This document shows, piece after piece, positions 55,532 to 64,000 of a DNA stretch of 64,000 nt. Source of the DNA: Nesterenkonia marinintestina (lineage in GTDB: Bacteria > Actinomycetota > Actinomycetes > Actinomycetales > Micrococcaceae); assembly GCF_025420485.1 (NCBI RefSeq), contig NZ_JAOEFD010000001.1:124001-188000 (forward strand), in the 5' to 3' direction. The notes beneath the pieces were generated by a model that searched no databases, was not told the origin of the DNA, and saw only the letters and a program-made list of their open reading frames with translations. The translations under genes and the position numbers were made by a program. The number at the start of each line of letters is the position of its first letter. The first letter of the stretch is position 1.

Positions 55532-56827
55532 TCAGGCGGTCAGGTCGACTCCGAGCAGAGCCAGGACCACGGTGCGGACGCGCCGGGCCGAGGTGGTCGT
55601 CGCGAGCTCCCCTGCGGCCCACCGATCCACCGTCCGCAGTGCCGCGGGGGCGTCGAGACCGTCGGCGAGGGCGGTCTGGATGCCGCGCTGCAGGTCCTCG
55701 GGCTCGTCAGCGGCCCGGTCCTCCTCCTCGGGGGCGCGGGCCAGCGCCTCCTGCCACCGGGCCAGCCGCCGGGTCGCCCGGTCGAGCCGGTCACGGGTGA
55801 AGCTCCAGTCGGTGCGGGCGTGCTCGGACAGGATGAGGATCCGCACCGCCCGAGGGTCCGCCCCCTCAGCCAGCAGCCCCGAGACCAGCACCAGATTGCC
55901 CTTCGACTTGGACATCTTCTCGCCGTCCAGCCCCACCATGCCGGTGTGGAAGTACACGTCCGCCAGAGGGACGCCGTCGGCCGCAGTCGCATGGGCGGCG
56001 GAGAACTCATGGTGTGGGAATCGCAGGTCCGAGCCGCCGCCCTGCACGGCGAAGGGCGCCGGGAGGTGGCGTCTGGCGATCACCGAGCATTCGATGTGCC
56101 ATCCCGGTCTGCCCCGCCCCAGGCTGCGACCGTCCCAGTGCGGCTCGTCACGGCGCCGGGCGCGCCACAGCAGCGGGTCGAGGGGGTCGCGCTTCCCGGG
56201 ACGCTCCGGGTCGCCGCCGCGATCCGGGAACAGCCGCTCCATGGTGAGTCGGTCGTATCCGCTCACCGCACCCAGCCGCCAGTCCGTGCCCGTCTCGGCC
56301 GCGCCGTCGTCGAAGTACACGTCGTCCGCCTCCGAGGTGCCCTCGGGGAGCTCCTCGGGGTCCGCCGGCACGCGATAGGCCATACCCCGCTCCAGCAGCC
56401 GCTCGACGTCCTCGACGACCTGGGGCACCGTCTCCACCGCACCGAGGTAGACCCCGGGCGGGATCACCCCGAGCGCGGCCATGTCCTCGCGGAACAGCTC
56501 GGTCTGCTCCTCGGCGAGGTCCCTCCAGTCCACGCCGACGGCCGCGGCACGCTCGATGAGAGGATCGTCGACGTCGGTGACGTTCTGCACGTACTGCACC
56601 TCGAGGCCAGTCCCCAACCAGTGCCTGACCAGCACGTCGAAGTGCACGTAGGTGTTGGCGTGGCCCAGGTGGGTCGCGTCGTAGGGAGTGATGCCGCACA
56701 CGTACAGGGTGCCGCGGCCGGTGCGCACGGGCACCTCTACGACGGCGTCGCGCGCGGTGTCGTGGAGGTGCAGGGACGCGGAGAGCGCGGGGATCTCGGG
56801 CACCTCAGGAGGGGTCCACGATCGCAC
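55532..56827 (-). CDS. mshC: Cysteine:GlcN-Ins ligase MshC (mycothiol synthesis)
   Basis: 431 aa. Related to cysteinyl-tRNA synthetase: HLGH at 53-56, KMSKS at 304-308, zinc/cysteine site with Cys44 and GWHIEC (242-247), but without the anticodon-binding domain. It joins Cys to GlcN-inositol to build mycothiol, the actinobacterial thiol buffer. GTG start at 56827. The mshC-uppP neighbourhood is typical. The stop lies in a short 8-bp repeat (GGTCAGGC type, 55522-55545). Confidence 0.95.
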   Translation of the reverse strand: MRSWTPPEVPEIPALSASLHLHDTARDAVVEVPVRTGRGTLYVCGITPYDATHLGHANTYVHFDVLVRHWLGTGLEVQYVQNVTDVDDPLIERAAAVGVDWRDLAEEQTELFREDMAALGVIPPGVYLGAVETVPQVVEDVERLLERGMAYRVPADPEELPEGTSEADDVYFDDGAAETGTDWRLGAVSGYDRLTMERLFPDRGGDPERPGKRDPLDPLLWRARRRDEPHWDGRSLGRGRPGWHIECSVIARRHLPAPFAVQGGGSDLRFPHHEFSAAHATAADGVPLADVYFHTGMVGLDGEKMSKSKGNLVLVSGLLAEGADPRAVRILILSEHARTDWSFTRDRLDRATRRLARWQEALARAPEEEDRAADEPEDLQRGIQTALADGLDAPAALRTVDRWAAGELATTTSARRVRTVVLALLGVDLTA

Positions 56828-56878
56828 GGCGGTCCTTTCGGGCTCAGGGGCGGGTGACTGCGGTCCGCTCGACCGGGA

Positions 56879-57706
56879 TCACGGGTTGATGATGCCGAGA
56901 CCGAGCATCACGAAGACGAACAGCCCCAGCAGGATCCGGTAGTTGACGAACAGCGTATAGGTGTTGGTGGAGACGAAGCGCAGGAACCAGCCGATGATCA
57001 CGTAGGCCACGACGAAGCCGATGAACGTGGCCAGCATGGTCTGACTCATCGTGTACGGGGCGTCGGTCTCACCGATCGCGCCGATCAGCTTGTAGAACCC
57101 GGACCCGAAGACGGCGGGGATCGCCAGAAGGAACGAATACCGGGCGGCGGCCTCACGGGTGTACCCCATGAGCAGGCCGGCGGTGATCGTTCCGCCGGAG
57201 CGCGAGACTCCGGGGATCAGCGCCATCGCCTGGGCGAAGCCGTAGAGGATGCCGTCCCTGACGGTCAGCTGGTCCAGCGGTCTGCGCTGCCGACCGTACG
57301 CGTCGGCCACGCCGAGGAGCACGCCGAACACGATGAGCATGGTCGCCACCAGCCACAGGGTGCGGAAGGTGCTGGTGATGTAGTCCTCGAGCAGCAGGCC
57401 CAGCACGACGATCGGTATCGAACCGACGATGATCAGCCAACCCATCCGCGCGTCGGGGTCGCTGCGCGGGACGTGGCCGAACAGCGCGCCGAACCACGCC
57501 TTGAGGATGCGGACGATGTCGCGCCAGAAGTAGACCAGCACCGCGGCCTCGGTCCCCAGCTGGGTGATCGCGGTGAACGCCGCTCCGGGGTCCGCCGCAC
57601 CGGGGAGGAACTCTCCGACGATGCGCAGATGCGCGGAGGATGAGACCGGGAGGAACTCAGTCAGGCCCTGGACCAGGCCGAGGATGATCGCTTCGAACCA
57701 CTGCAC
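56879..57706 (-). CDS. uppP: Undecaprenyl-diphosphatase UppP (BacA)
   Basis: 275 aa, about eight membrane helices. Signature [22 protein letters not shown] (5-26) with catalytic Glu and Ser, and [10 protein letters not shown] later, are intact. Recycles the carrier lipid made by UppS. GTG 57706 with TAGGCT 7 nt upstream. Confidence 0.96.
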   Translation of the reverse strand: MQWFEAIILGLVQGLTEFLPVSSSAHLRIVGEFLPGAADPGAAFTAITQLGTEAAVLVYFWRDIVRILKAWFGALFGHVPRSDPDARMGWLIIVGSIPIVVLGLLLEDYITSTFRTLWLVATMLIVFGVLLGVADAYGRQRRPLDQLTVRDGILYGFAQAMALIPGVSRSGGTITAGLLMGYTREAAARYSFLLAIPAVFGSGFYKLIGAIGETDAPYTMSQTMLATFIGFVVAYVIIGWFLRFVSTNTYTLFVNYRILLGLFVFVMLGLGIINP

Positions 57707-57719
57707 CTGCCTGAGCCTA
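57706..57719 (-). promoter_or_regulatory. Leaderless promoter of uppP
   Basis: TAGGCT (57719-57714, minus), 7 nt, GTG 57706. Confidence 0.55.
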
Positions 57720-57729
57720 GGCCATCAGG

Positions 57730-58041
57730 TCAGCGGTTCAGCTCCGCCTCGCCCAGAGGGTCGGAGTCCTCCTCGGAATCGGCGTCGTCCGCCTCGTCGC
57801 CGCCGTCGAAGTCCTCGTCCTCTTCGTCGTCCTCCTCGTCCTCGTCGTAGAGGTCGAGCGGGGTGACCTCGCCGGAGGCCGCGAAGAGGGCGTCCTCATA
57901 GGCCTCGAAGGCGTCGGCGACGCCGTAGAACGCGGACTCGACGGCGGGATCCTCGTCGCCGCGACGGGTCATCGCCGCGTTCAGGTGCTCTTCGAGGGCG
58001 TTGGTCAGAGACGCGAGCGCGACACGCGGATCGATGTTCAT
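57730..58041 (-). CDS. Small conserved acidic-tail protein
   Basis: 103 aa. A helical N-terminal half (MNIDPRVALASLTNALEEHL) followed by a long Asp/Glu run (about 68-95). Similar proteins occur in the same place in Micrococcales, sometimes annotated as primase-related without evidence. I assign no function. TACCGT 6 nt before ATG 58041 suggests a leaderless start. Confidence 0.8.
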   Translation of the reverse strand: MNIDPRVALASLTNALEEHLNAAMTRRGDEDPAVESAFYGVADAFEAYEDALFAASGEVTPLDLYDEDEEDDEEDEDFDGGDEADDADSEEDSDPLGEAELNR

Positions 58042-58053
58042 GGGTTCACGGTA
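58041..58053 (-). promoter_or_regulatory. Promoter of the acidic-tail protein gene
   Basis: TACCGT (58053-58048, minus), 6 nt, ATG 58041. Confidence 0.4.
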
Positions 58054-58091
58054 CCAACGGCTGGGGCGGCGGGTAAGAGGGGCCGGTGCGT

Positions 58092-58106
58092 TAGGGTGCA
58101 GACATG
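58092..58106 (+). promoter_or_regulatory. Leaderless promoter of the DUF5703 gene
   Basis: TAGGGT (58092-58097), 6 nt, ATG 58104. Confidence 0.55.
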
Positions 58107-58358
58107 GCTCAGCACGTCTCGGGAGACGGACCGCTCCGCATGGCCCAGCACTACGTCGAGGAGTCCGGTGCGGGCAGCACCTGGGAGTACATGGTGGTCA
58201 CCTGCCAGCCGCGGGAGTCTCTGGGCGAGGTCCGACGACGACTGATCGACCATGCCGAGTACGGGAAGTGGGAGCTCCGCCGGACCCGCATCTACTCCGG
58301 GGGCACGCGGCGATACTGGCTGCGACGCCGGGTCATGAAGGTCCGGGCCACCCTCTGA
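58104..58358 (+). CDS. DUF5703 family protein
   Basis: 84 aa. Contains WEYMVVTCQPRESLGEVRRR and HAEYGKWELRRTRIYSGGTR, the pattern of this small actinobacterial family; the end RYWLRRRVMKVR is strongly basic. Function unknown. Divergent from the acidic-tail gene; convergent with an acyl-CoA dehydrogenase gene. Confidence 0.88.
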   Translation: MAQHVSGDGPLRMAQHYVEESGAGSTWEYMVVTCQPRESLGEVRRRLIDHAEYGKWELRRTRIYSGGTRRYWLRRRVMKVRATL

Positions 58359-58405
58359 CTGCCGCGCGAGTCCGGGGCGTGGCTCGTCCTCCCGCCGAGA
58401 GACGC

Positions 58406-59578
58406 TCAGGTGAGACGACCCAGCAGCGCATCGGCCACCGTCCGATGCGCCGACTCGTCCTTCGACGGGTGGTGCAGCCCGGCCAGGGCGTCGCGATGTA
58501 GCCGACTGAGCTCCGAGCCCCGCCCGTATCCGGCGGCTCCGGCGACGTGCAGTGCAGCCTCGAGCACGCGCCTCGCGGTGCGCGTGGCCTGCGTGCGCAG
58601 CGTCACCAGCCGCGGGAACCACTCGGGCCCGTGGTCGGCGCCGGATTCGATCTCGGCGACGAGGCCCCGCAGCTGTGAGTCCAGGGAGAGCTGGTCCATC
58701 TTGGCCTCCGCGAGCCGGTACCTCACATCGGGGTCCCGATCGAATGTCTCCCCCGTGGTCAGCGCGGCGCGCCGCGCGGCCTCCTCCGCCCCGAGCTGCA
58801 GCGCCCGATCACCCAATCCGGTGTAGACCGAGGCGATGAGGCTGAGGAACGCCGAGAAGATCGAGAAGACCAGCGGATCGGGGTTCGGACCGGTCGGCAG
58901 GCGCCTCACGATGCGTCCGGCCGGGATCCGCGCGTCGTCGAGCCGGGTCGCATATGAGTGGGTGGCCCGCATGCCCAGGACGTCCCAGTCTCCGAGGGTC
59001 GACCAGCCGCCGGCGTCCCGTGGGAGGAATCCGAAGATGAGCGGGGCGTCGCCGCCTGCGACGTCCTTGCCGAAGATCCCCAGGCGGGTCCAGACGGGGG
59101 TCAGCGTGGTGAAGACCTTGGTGCCGGTGAACCGCACGGCACCGTCGCCGTCCGCCCGCGCCTCAGTGGTGGAGTCGAAGAGGACCGCGTCGTTGCCGGG
59201 CTCGGAGATCCCGAAGGCGAAGATCTCGCCGACGGCGGTCTCATCGAGCACCTGGTCGAACTCATGGTGGCCGCGGGCGACCATCTGCCCTGCGGCGGCG
59301 ACCCACACCTGGTGCATGTTCACCGCGAGCGCTGTGGCCGGGGCGTAGGCGGCGAGCAGACGTTGGGCCGCCGAGAGGGTCGGCAGGTTCCAGCCCAGAC
59401 CGCCCCGCTCCTCCGGCACGTGGGCCCGCAGGTATCCGGCGTCGACGAGGTCGGCCAGATCCTCGTGGCAGAACGCGTTGGCCTCGTCGTAGCCGGCGGC
59501 ACGGCCTCGGATGCGGGTCAGGAGGTCCTGGGTGAGCACGGCGTCGATCGCCGGGCGATCGATGCTGTCAGGTGTCAT
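58406..59578 (-). CDS. Acyl-CoA dehydrogenase family protein
   Basis: 390 aa, normal length. N-terminal helical domain, middle-domain motif FGISEPGNDAVLF (about 118-130) and C-terminal VAGAAGYGRGSELSRLHRDAL. The usual catalytic Glu position is not clear, and the sequence resembles flavin-dependent monooxygenase-type members as well, so the substrate is open. Start ATG 59578; 33 nt downstream of the M20 gene, possibly one operon. Confidence 0.85.
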   Translation of the reverse strand: MTPDSIDRPAIDAVLTQDLLTRIRGRAAGYDEANAFCHEDLADLVDAGYLRAHVPEERGGLGWNLPTLSAAQRLLAAYAPATALAVNMHQVWVAAAGQMVARGHHEFDQVLDETAVGEIFAFGISEPGNDAVLFDSTTEARADGDGAVRFTGTKVFTTLTPVWTRLGIFGKDVAGGDAPLIFGFLPRDAGGWSTLGDWDVLGMRATHSYATRLDDARIPAGRIVRRLPTGPNPDPLVFSIFSAFLSLIASVYTGLGDRALQLGAEEAARRAALTTGETFDRDPDVRYRLAEAKMDQLSLDSQLRGLVAEIESGADHGPEWFPRLVTLRTQATRTARRVLEAALHVAGAAGYGRGSELSRLHRDALAGLHHPSKDESAHRTVADALLGRLT

Positions 59579-59611
59579 GATGCCCTTCCGGTCGGAGACG
59601 GATCTGCGGCG

Positions 59612-60940
59612 TCACTGGGCGGCGAGGAACCTGTGCAGCACACGGACGCCGAACTGCAGGGCCTCGACCGGAACCCGCTCGTCGACCCCGTGGAACATCC
59701 CGGTGAAGTCGAGGTCGGCCGGGAGCCGCAGCGGTGCGAATCCGTACCCGGTGACGCCGAGTTTGGCGAGATGCTTGTTGTCGGTCCCGCCGCCGAGCAT
59801 GTACGGCAGCACCACGGCGTCGGGGTCCTCGTCGCGGAGGGAGGCGACCATCTGTTCCACGAGCGTGCCGGAGAACGGGACCTCCAGGGAGGCTCCGGAG
59901 TTCAGCAGCTCGAATCGGATCTTCTCCCCGGCCAGCTCCCGCAGCACCGCGGCGACCTTCTCCTCCTGCTCGGGCAGCGTCCGCGCATCGACCAGCGCCT
60001 CGGCGGAGCCGGGGACCACGTTGTGCTTGTATCCGGCCTTCAGCGCAGTGGGGTTGGAGGTGTTCTGCAGGGTGGCGGCGATGAACTTGGAGGCCGATCC
60101 GGTGGCTTCGAGCAGCGGCGCCGGATCCTTCTCGTCGAAGGGGATCCCCGTGAGCTCGGAGAGCTGCTCCAGCAGCGCGCGGGTGGTTTTGGTGTACTCC
60201 AGGGGCCACTCGTGCTCTCCGATGGCCTGCACCGCGCGGCCCAGGTCGACCACCGGATTGTCGTACTGCACCGCGGAGCCGTGTCCGGCGGTGCCCTCGG
60301 CGATGAGGCGGGTCCAGTGGATGCCCTTCTCACCGGTCTGGATGAGGTAGGCGCGGCGACCGGCGACATCGGTGGAGAACCCTCCGACCTCGCTGATCGC
60401 CTCGGTGGCGCCGTCGAACACCTCGGGATGGTTCTCCACCATCCAGGACGCGCCGTAGGTGCCGTTGTCCTCCTCGTCGGCGAAGAACGCGAAGATGATG
60501 TCGCGCTGCGGTCGGTGCCCCTCGCGGGCGAAGCGCAGCATCACGGCCAGGATCATGGCGTCCATGTCCTTCATGTCCACCGCGCCCCGGCCCCAGATCA
60601 TGCCGTCACGCAGCTCGGCGGCGAAGGGGTCGACCTGCCAGTCCGCCTCCTGGGCGGGGACGACGTCGAGGTGGCCGTGCACCACCAGGGCGCCCAGGGA
60701 CGGGTCCGCGCCGCGCATCCGCGCCACGACCGAGGTGCGGCGGTCGGCGGACTCATAGAGGACGGGCTCGAGACCGGCCCGGCGCATGATCTCCGCGCAG
60801 TACTCGGCCGCCTCCCGCTCACCGTTGGAGCGCCCCTCACCCCAGTTCTGGGTGTCGATGCGGATCAGGTCGCGACAGAAGTCCACGACCTCCGTCTCCG
60901 CCTGCGCGGCCGGGTCGACGGTGCCGTCCGTGCTGCTCAT
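59612..60940 (-). CDS. M20/M25/M40 family metallo-peptidase
   Basis: 442 aa from ATG 60940, with CAGGAGG 4-5 nt upstream. Zinc motifs HGHLDVVP (88-95, His90), GRGAVDMK (117-124, Asp122) and DEED (155-158) are intact; the dimer domain is in the middle. Resembles dipeptidases and acyl-amino-acid hydrolases; substrate not known. A TAGGCT box (60989-60984, minus) gives a 37-nt leader, so this gene is not leaderless. Confidence 0.9.
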   Translation of the reverse strand: MSSTDGTVDPAAQAETEVVDFCRDLIRIDTQNWGEGRSNGEREAAEYCAEIMRRAGLEPVLYESADRRTSVVARMRGADPSLGALVVHGHLDVVPAQEADWQVDPFAAELRDGMIWGRGAVDMKDMDAMILAVMLRFAREGHRPQRDIIFAFFADEEDNGTYGASWMVENHPEVFDGATEAISEVGGFSTDVAGRRAYLIQTGEKGIHWTRLIAEGTAGHGSAVQYDNPVVDLGRAVQAIGEHEWPLEYTKTTRALLEQLSELTGIPFDEKDPAPLLEATGSASKFIAATLQNTSNPTALKAGYKHNVVPGSAEALVDARTLPEQEEKVAAVLRELAGEKIRFELLNSGASLEVPFSGTLVEQMVASLRDEDPDAVVLPYMLGGGTDNKHLAKLGVTGYGFAPLRLPADLDFTGMFHGVDERVPVEALQFGVRVLHRFLAAQ

Positions 60941-61170
60941 GGAGCCTCCTGGTGCGGTGATCGGTCGGGGCGTTCGCCCGTCCAGCCTATCCCCCGCCCG
61001 GCCGCTCCGTCCCGGACGCCTCAGCGTCACATCCATAGCTGACGCACTGCGCGGCATCTCAGCCGGGGGTCCAGGACCCGCATCCGTGATTGGAGCAGGG
61101 CGCGACCACCGTGCTACTGTCTACAGGCGTTGCTCAGCGGCCATCTCAGGGGGCCGCGTGCTGACCACCT
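60941..61170. other. Divergent promoter region of the M20 gene and tRNA-Leu
   Basis: On the minus strand TAGGCT (60989-60984) serves the peptidase gene. On the plus strand TTGGAG (61090-61095) and TACTGT (61115-61120) form a -35/-10 candidate for the tRNA, about 44 nt before its 5' end. Nothing else recognisable. Confidence 0.45.
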
Positions 61171-61256
61171 GCGCGGGTGGCGGAATAGGTAGACGCGCTA
61201 GCTTGAGGTGCTAGTCCTCGCATAAGAGGGTAGGGGTTCAAGTCCCCTTCCGCGCA
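61171..61256 (+). tRNA. tRNA-Leu (anticodon GAG)
   Basis: 86 nt. Acceptor stem GCGCGGG / TCCGCGC with a G-T closing pair, anticodon stem CTAGC / GCTAG with loop TTGAGGT (anticodon GAG at 61205-61207, reading CTC and CTT), a variable arm of class II size, T arm AGGGG-TTCAAGT-CCCCT, and A73. CCA is not encoded. Confidence 0.95.
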
Positions 61257-61261
61257 CGCAC

Positions 61262-61301
61262 AGAGCCCGTCTGACTAGCATGAACAGGTCAGGCGGGCTC
61301 T
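61262..61301 (+). terminator. Terminator of tRNA-Leu
   Basis: 14-bp inverted repeat AGAGCCCGTCTGAC / GTCAGGCGGGCTCT (61262-61275 and 61288-61301, one G-T pair, 12-nt loop), 6 nt past the tRNA. Confidence 0.75.
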
Positions 61302-61334
61302 CGCGCGTCCGGCGACCATGTGTACCAGACCGGC

Positions 61335-61880
61335 TCAGCGGCCGGGCTCCTCGGAGGGCTCGGAGGACTCGGCGGGCTCGTCCATGAATCCGTAGCCGTA
61401 GGCGTGCAGGACGGTCTCGTGCTCGATCGGTGCGGGCGGCCCCGACTCCTCTCGGCGGGCGTCGAACACTGCGGTCCCCAGCGCGGCCGCGGCGCTGAAG
61501 AGCATCAAGATCCCGGCGGGGTTGCTGAGGGCCGCCGACGCACCCCGCGCCCCGTCGCCGGCGAGCACGGTGACGACGCTCGCCGCACCGGGCCCGAGGT
61601 CGGGAACTGAGGCGCCGAAGATCGCCCCGAACACCCAGGAGGCGGTGAGCAGCGCCAGGGCACGGGTCGAGGGCCGCACCGGCTCGCCGGTGTCGTGACG
61701 TCGCCGGCGACCGGGCAGGTGCAGGGTCAGCAGGTAGACGACGATCATGGCCGGCGCGGCGGTGAGGGCGAGGACCACGCTGAGCTGGCCGGCGCTGTCG
61801 GTGAGCACGCGGGCGCCCGAGAACCAGATCGGCACCAGGACGGCGGGGAGGAGTCCGAACCGGACGACGACGGCCCTCAT
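61335..61880 (-). CDS. Small membrane protein of unknown function
   Basis: 181 aa from ATG 61880, which overlaps the lipoate ligase stop (ATGA). Hydrophobic segments near 4-20, 29-55, 76-95 and 115-135; the C-terminal 45 residues are soluble and acidic. No recognisable family. A longer form from ATG 61898 is possible. Confidence 0.75.
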   Translation of the reverse strand: MRAVVVRFGLLPAVLVPIWFSGARVLTDSAGQLSVVLALTAAPAMIVVYLLTLHLPGRRRRHDTGEPVRPSTRALALLTASWVFGAIFGASVPDLGPGAASVVTVLAGDGARGASAALSNPAGILMLFSAAAALGTAVFDARREESGPPAPIEHETVLHAYGYGFMDEPAESSEPSEEPGR

Positions 61881-62941
61881 GCCACCCGAGAGGTCCATTC
61901 GGCGGTGCCGAACTTCTCGTCGACCAGGTGATGCGCCCGCTCGAGTTCGTGTGCGCGCACCGCGGCGACGTCGGCACCGTAGCGGCCGGCGAACACGTCC
62001 GCGAAGCTCTCCAGGATCTCCGCACGCGACATCCCGGTCTGTGAGCGCAGCGGGTCCACCCGCTTCACCGCTGAGGCGATCCCCTTGTCGGAGATCTTCT
62101 CGCGGCCGATCCGCAGCACCTCGGTCATCTTCTCGGCGTCGATGTCATAGCTCATGGTCACGTGGTGGAGCATGCCTCCGGAGGCCAGCCGCTTCTGGGC
62201 CGCACCGCCGATCTTCCCCTGTGCGGAGACGATGTCGTTGAGCGGCCTGTATTCGGCCGCCACGCCGATCCGCTCCAGGGCCTCCATGGCCCAGGAGTCG
62301 AGGAAGGGGTAGGAGTCGGCGAAGCTGAGGCCGTCGACCAGGGACTGCGGGAAGCAGAGGGAGTACGTCACGCAGTTGCCGGGCTCCATGAACATGGCCC
62401 CGCCGCCGGAGATCCTCCGGACCACCTGCACCTCATGCTCGGCCGCTGATTCCGCATCGACCTCGTTGGCCAGGGACTGGAAGGAGCCGATGACGACGGC
62501 CCGCTCATCCCAGTCCCAGAGTCGGAGCAGCGGCGGCCGGCTCCCCCGGCCGACCTCTTCGGTGAGGACCTGGTCGAGGGCCACGTTGACGGCGATGGGC
62601 AGGCGGACCGGAGGCAGGACCTCCCACCTGTGGTCCGCCCAGGTGGTGGCATGGCCCAGGGCTCGTCGGACGGCGGAGGCCACGGCGTGCTCGTCGAACC
62701 CGATGAGCTGGGCCTCGGCACGCAGGCCGTCACGGATCCGTCGGGCGACCTCATGGTGCGCGGCGTCGACGTCGACGCCGCGCAGCGCGGAGTTGAGGTC
62801 CTCCAGGGCCTCGTCAGGCTCGAGGAAGAAGTCGCCGTTGACCGAGACGTCGGTCAGGCGTCGGCCGTCGTGGGACAGGTCGACGACGACGAGCTTGCCG
62901 CCGGGGACCTTGTACTCGCCGTGCAGATCAGCTGCGGACAT
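61877..62941 (-). CDS. Lipoate--protein ligase family protein
   Basis: 354 aa. The biotin/lipoate ligase domain follows residue 110, with RRISGGGA at 175-182 and the adenylate Lys in SAQGKIGGAAQKR (about 240). An accessory domain of about 85 residues precedes the catalytic domain rather than following it. It attaches lipoate to dehydrogenase subunits or the glycine cleavage H protein. Confidence 0.9.
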   Translation of the reverse strand: MSAADLHGEYKVPGGKLVVVDLSHDGRRLTDVSVNGDFFLEPDEALEDLNSALRGVDVDAAHHEVARRIRDGLRAEAQLIGFDEHAVASAVRRALGHATTWADHRWEVLPPVRLPIAVNVALDQVLTEEVGRGSRPPLLRLWDWDERAVVIGSFQSLANEVDAESAAEHEVQVVRRISGGGAMFMEPGNCVTYSLCFPQSLVDGLSFADSYPFLDSWAMEALERIGVAAEYRPLNDIVSAQGKIGGAAQKRLASGGMLHHVTMSYDIDAEKMTEVLRIGREKISDKGIASAVKRVDPLRSQTGMSRAEILESFADVFAGRYGADVAAVRAHELERAHHLVDEKFGTAEWTSRVA

Positions 62942-62953
62942 GGGTCCATCCTA
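62941..62953 (-). promoter_or_regulatory. Leaderless promoter of the lipoate ligase gene
   Basis: TAGGAT (62953-62948, minus), 6 nt, ATG 62941. Confidence 0.55.
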
Positions 62954-62993
62954 GGAGAACGGGCGAAACGCCTGTGGGACCGGCCCTGCGCAC

Positions 62994-63052
62994 GCAGGAG
63001 CCCCCGGTCCGGCGCGTCGCAGTCGACGGCGCACGGGACCGGGGGCTCCTGC
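62994..63052 (-). terminator. Terminator of rpmE
   Basis: Perfect 17-bp inverted repeat (62994-63010 and 63036-63052; arms start GCAGGAGCCCC and GGACCGGGGG), 25-nt loop, beginning 21 nt past the L31 stop. The strongest hairpin in the window. Confidence 0.8.
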
Positions 63053-63072
63053 GGAATGTGCGGGGTGAAGCC

Positions 63073-63330
63073 CTACTTCTTGCCGCCGAAGCCCTTGAAG
63101 CGCTGGTTGAAGCGCTCGACGCGGCCGGCGGAGTCCATGATGCGCTGCTTGCCGGTGTAGAACGGGTGCGACGCGGCGGAGATCTCGACGTCGATCACCG
63201 GGTAGGTGTTGCCGTCCTCCCACTCCATGGTCTTCTCAGAGGTGGCGGTGGACCGGGTCAGCACCTTCTGGCCGGACGACATGTCATTGAAGATGACCGG
63301 CTGGTACGTCGGGTGGATGTCTGACTTCAT
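63073..63330 (-). CDS. rpmE2: Large ribosomal subunit protein bL31, type B (zinc-independent)
   Basis: 85 aa from ATG 63330, starting [16 protein letters not shown]. It lacks the CxxC zinc pairs of type A L31, so it is the type B form, often induced when zinc is low. AAGGA lies about 13 nt upstream. Its C-terminus has the conserved [13 protein letters not shown]. The frame is open to 63486, but homology starts here. Confidence 0.96.
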   Translation of the reverse strand: MKSDIHPTYQPVIFNDMSSGQKVLTRSTATSEKTMEWEDGNTYPVIDVEISAASHPFYTGKQRIMDSAGRVERFNQRFKGFGGKK

Positions 63331-63487
63331 AATCGTGGGTGTCCTTCGTCTGTGCCGCTGGATTTTGCCAGAAGCTCGCGGATCGGGGCGGCCCACACAT
63401 GGGCCAGCGTGCCATGGTATCGCATGCGACGCGGAGTCGCACCTCGGCCGCTCCTCCTCCGCTCCTCCTCCGCTCCTCGGCCGCACC
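63331..63487. other. Promoter region of rpmE2
   Basis: A palindrome TCGCATGCGA (63420-63429) borders TACCAT on the minus strand (63419-63414), a -10 candidate with a leader of about 76 nt. A second inverted repeat GGCCCA-CACA-TGGGCC is at 63390-63405. Further upstream, CCGCTCCTCCT repeats at 63448-63480 (two exact copies and one partial). No match to a Zur box was recognised. Confidence 0.4.
63448..63480 (-). repeat. 11-bp repeat near rpmE2
   Basis: CCGCTCCTCCT twice and CCGCTCCTCGG once, in tandem, between the methyltransferase stop and the rpmE2 promoter. Low complexity; may be slippage. Confidence 0.7.
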
Positions 63488-64000
63488 TCACCCGTGCCGG
63501 CGCCCGAGCTCCCAGCACGCCACGGCTGCGGCGGCCGCGACGTTCAGCGAGTCCAGTGACACCTCGTGACGACCGGTCCTCCCGGCCATCGGGATCTCGA
63601 CCGCGACATCCGCAGAGGCCAGCGCCCCGGCCGTGACGCCCGGGCCCTCCGCACCGAGGATCAGGGCCACCCGTTCGGCCCGTCGGATCGTCGGGTCGTC
63701 CAGCGCGACGGCCCCGTCGGCCACCTCCAGGGCGCCGAGGAGGAAGCCCGCCTCACGGATGCTCCGCGCCCCGGACGCCCATGCACCGTCGGAGGAGTCC
63801 CGGGGCAGCCGCGCCCACGGCACGGTGAACACGCTGCCCATGGACACTCGGATGCTGCGCCGGTACAGGGGGTCGGCGCAGGTCGGCGAGAGCAGCATCC
63901 CGTCCACGCCCAGGGCCGCGGCCGATCGGAATATCGCTCCGACGTTCGTATGGTCGGTGATGCCTTCGAGCACCAGAAGCGTCCGCGCGGCGTCGAGCAG
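63488..64000 (-). CDS. TrmH/SpoU family RNA methyltransferase, C-terminal part
   Basis: 170 codons are in the window; the frame continues past 64000. SPOUT motifs: [19 protein letters not shown] (motif 1), ILGAEGPGV (motif 2) and [20 protein letters not shown] (motif 3), all intact. These enzymes make 2'-O-methyl nucleotides in rRNA or tRNA; the target is not clear. An internal GTG at 63973 is not the start, since motif 1 begins before it. Confidence 0.92.
   Translation of the reverse strand: MLDAARTLLVLEGITDHTNVGAIFRSAAALGVDGMLLSPTCADPLYRRSIRVSMGSVFTVPWARLPRDSSDGAWASGARSIREAGFLLGALEVADGAVALDDPTIRRAERVALILGAEGPGVTAGALASADVAVEIPMAGRTGRHEVSLDSLNVAAAAAVACWELGRRHG

Overview
The window is a 64 kb piece of a very GC-rich actinobacterial chromosome. 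The evidence is the ctaE-qcrCAB and ctaCDF respiratory operons, a Pup/PafA/Dop/Arc pupylation locus, MshC of mycothiol synthesis, and DUF3043, DUF3097 and DUF5703 proteins. A fused PafBC and the absence of proteasome genes beside pup fit Micrococcales (Micrococcaceae-like), but the genus is not proven from sequence alone. All of it looks like core chromosome; I see no IS element, prophage, integrase or CRISPR array.

Layout. 1-8.5 kb: the bc1-aa3 respiratory supercomplex genes (qcrB partial, qcrA, qcrC, ctaE; then ctaF, ctaD, ctaC) flank trpD and def. 8.5-15.5 kb: erpA, a DUF3043 membrane protein, pyrD, an alpha/beta hydrolase, uppS, recO and leuA, the last preceded by a small leucine-rich leader peptide. 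15.5-22.7 kb: a tightly overlapped minus-strand run hrcA-dnaJ-rsmE-phoH-ybeY-corC-era, covering the heat-shock regulator, chaperone and ribosome maturation. 22.8-29.2 kb: DUF3097, a DUF4870 membrane protein, hemW, lepA, rpsT and holA. 29.2-35.2 kb: a lipid module of MaoC dehydratase, FabG4-like reductase and thiolase, divergent from an acyl-CoA oxidase-like dehydrogenase, with a small palindrome between the two promoters. 35.2-38.7 kb: a transglutaminase / alpha-E / circularly permuted ATP-grasp cluster of unknown function. 38.8-41.5 kb: pepN.

41.6-52.9 kb is a long minus-strand block: trmI, arc, dop, pup, pafA, two FKBP isomerases, a fused pafBC, tatA and tatC. 53-64 kb: an M50 protease with a HAD phosphatase, a PAC2 protein, mshC, uppP, an acidic small protein, DUF5703, an acyl-CoA dehydrogenase, an M20 peptidase, tRNA-Leu(GAG), a small membrane protein with a lipoate ligase, a zinc-independent L31 ribosomal protein, and a TrmH/SpoU methyltransferase cut by the window end.

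Two regulatory themes run through the window. First, at least sixteen genes carry a TANNNT or CATAAT -10 box that ends 6-9 nt before the start codon, which is the signature of leaderless transcripts; this decides several start codons. Second, a leaderless 28-codon peptide rich in Leu codons, including CTA, CTA and CTT, lies upstream of leuA with an inverted repeat around those codons, which looks like a leucine attenuator. The remaining unusual features are short in-register tandem repeats in 5' leaders (dnaJ, the MaoC gene and upstream of the DUF4870 gene) and a pupylation locus without prcBA.
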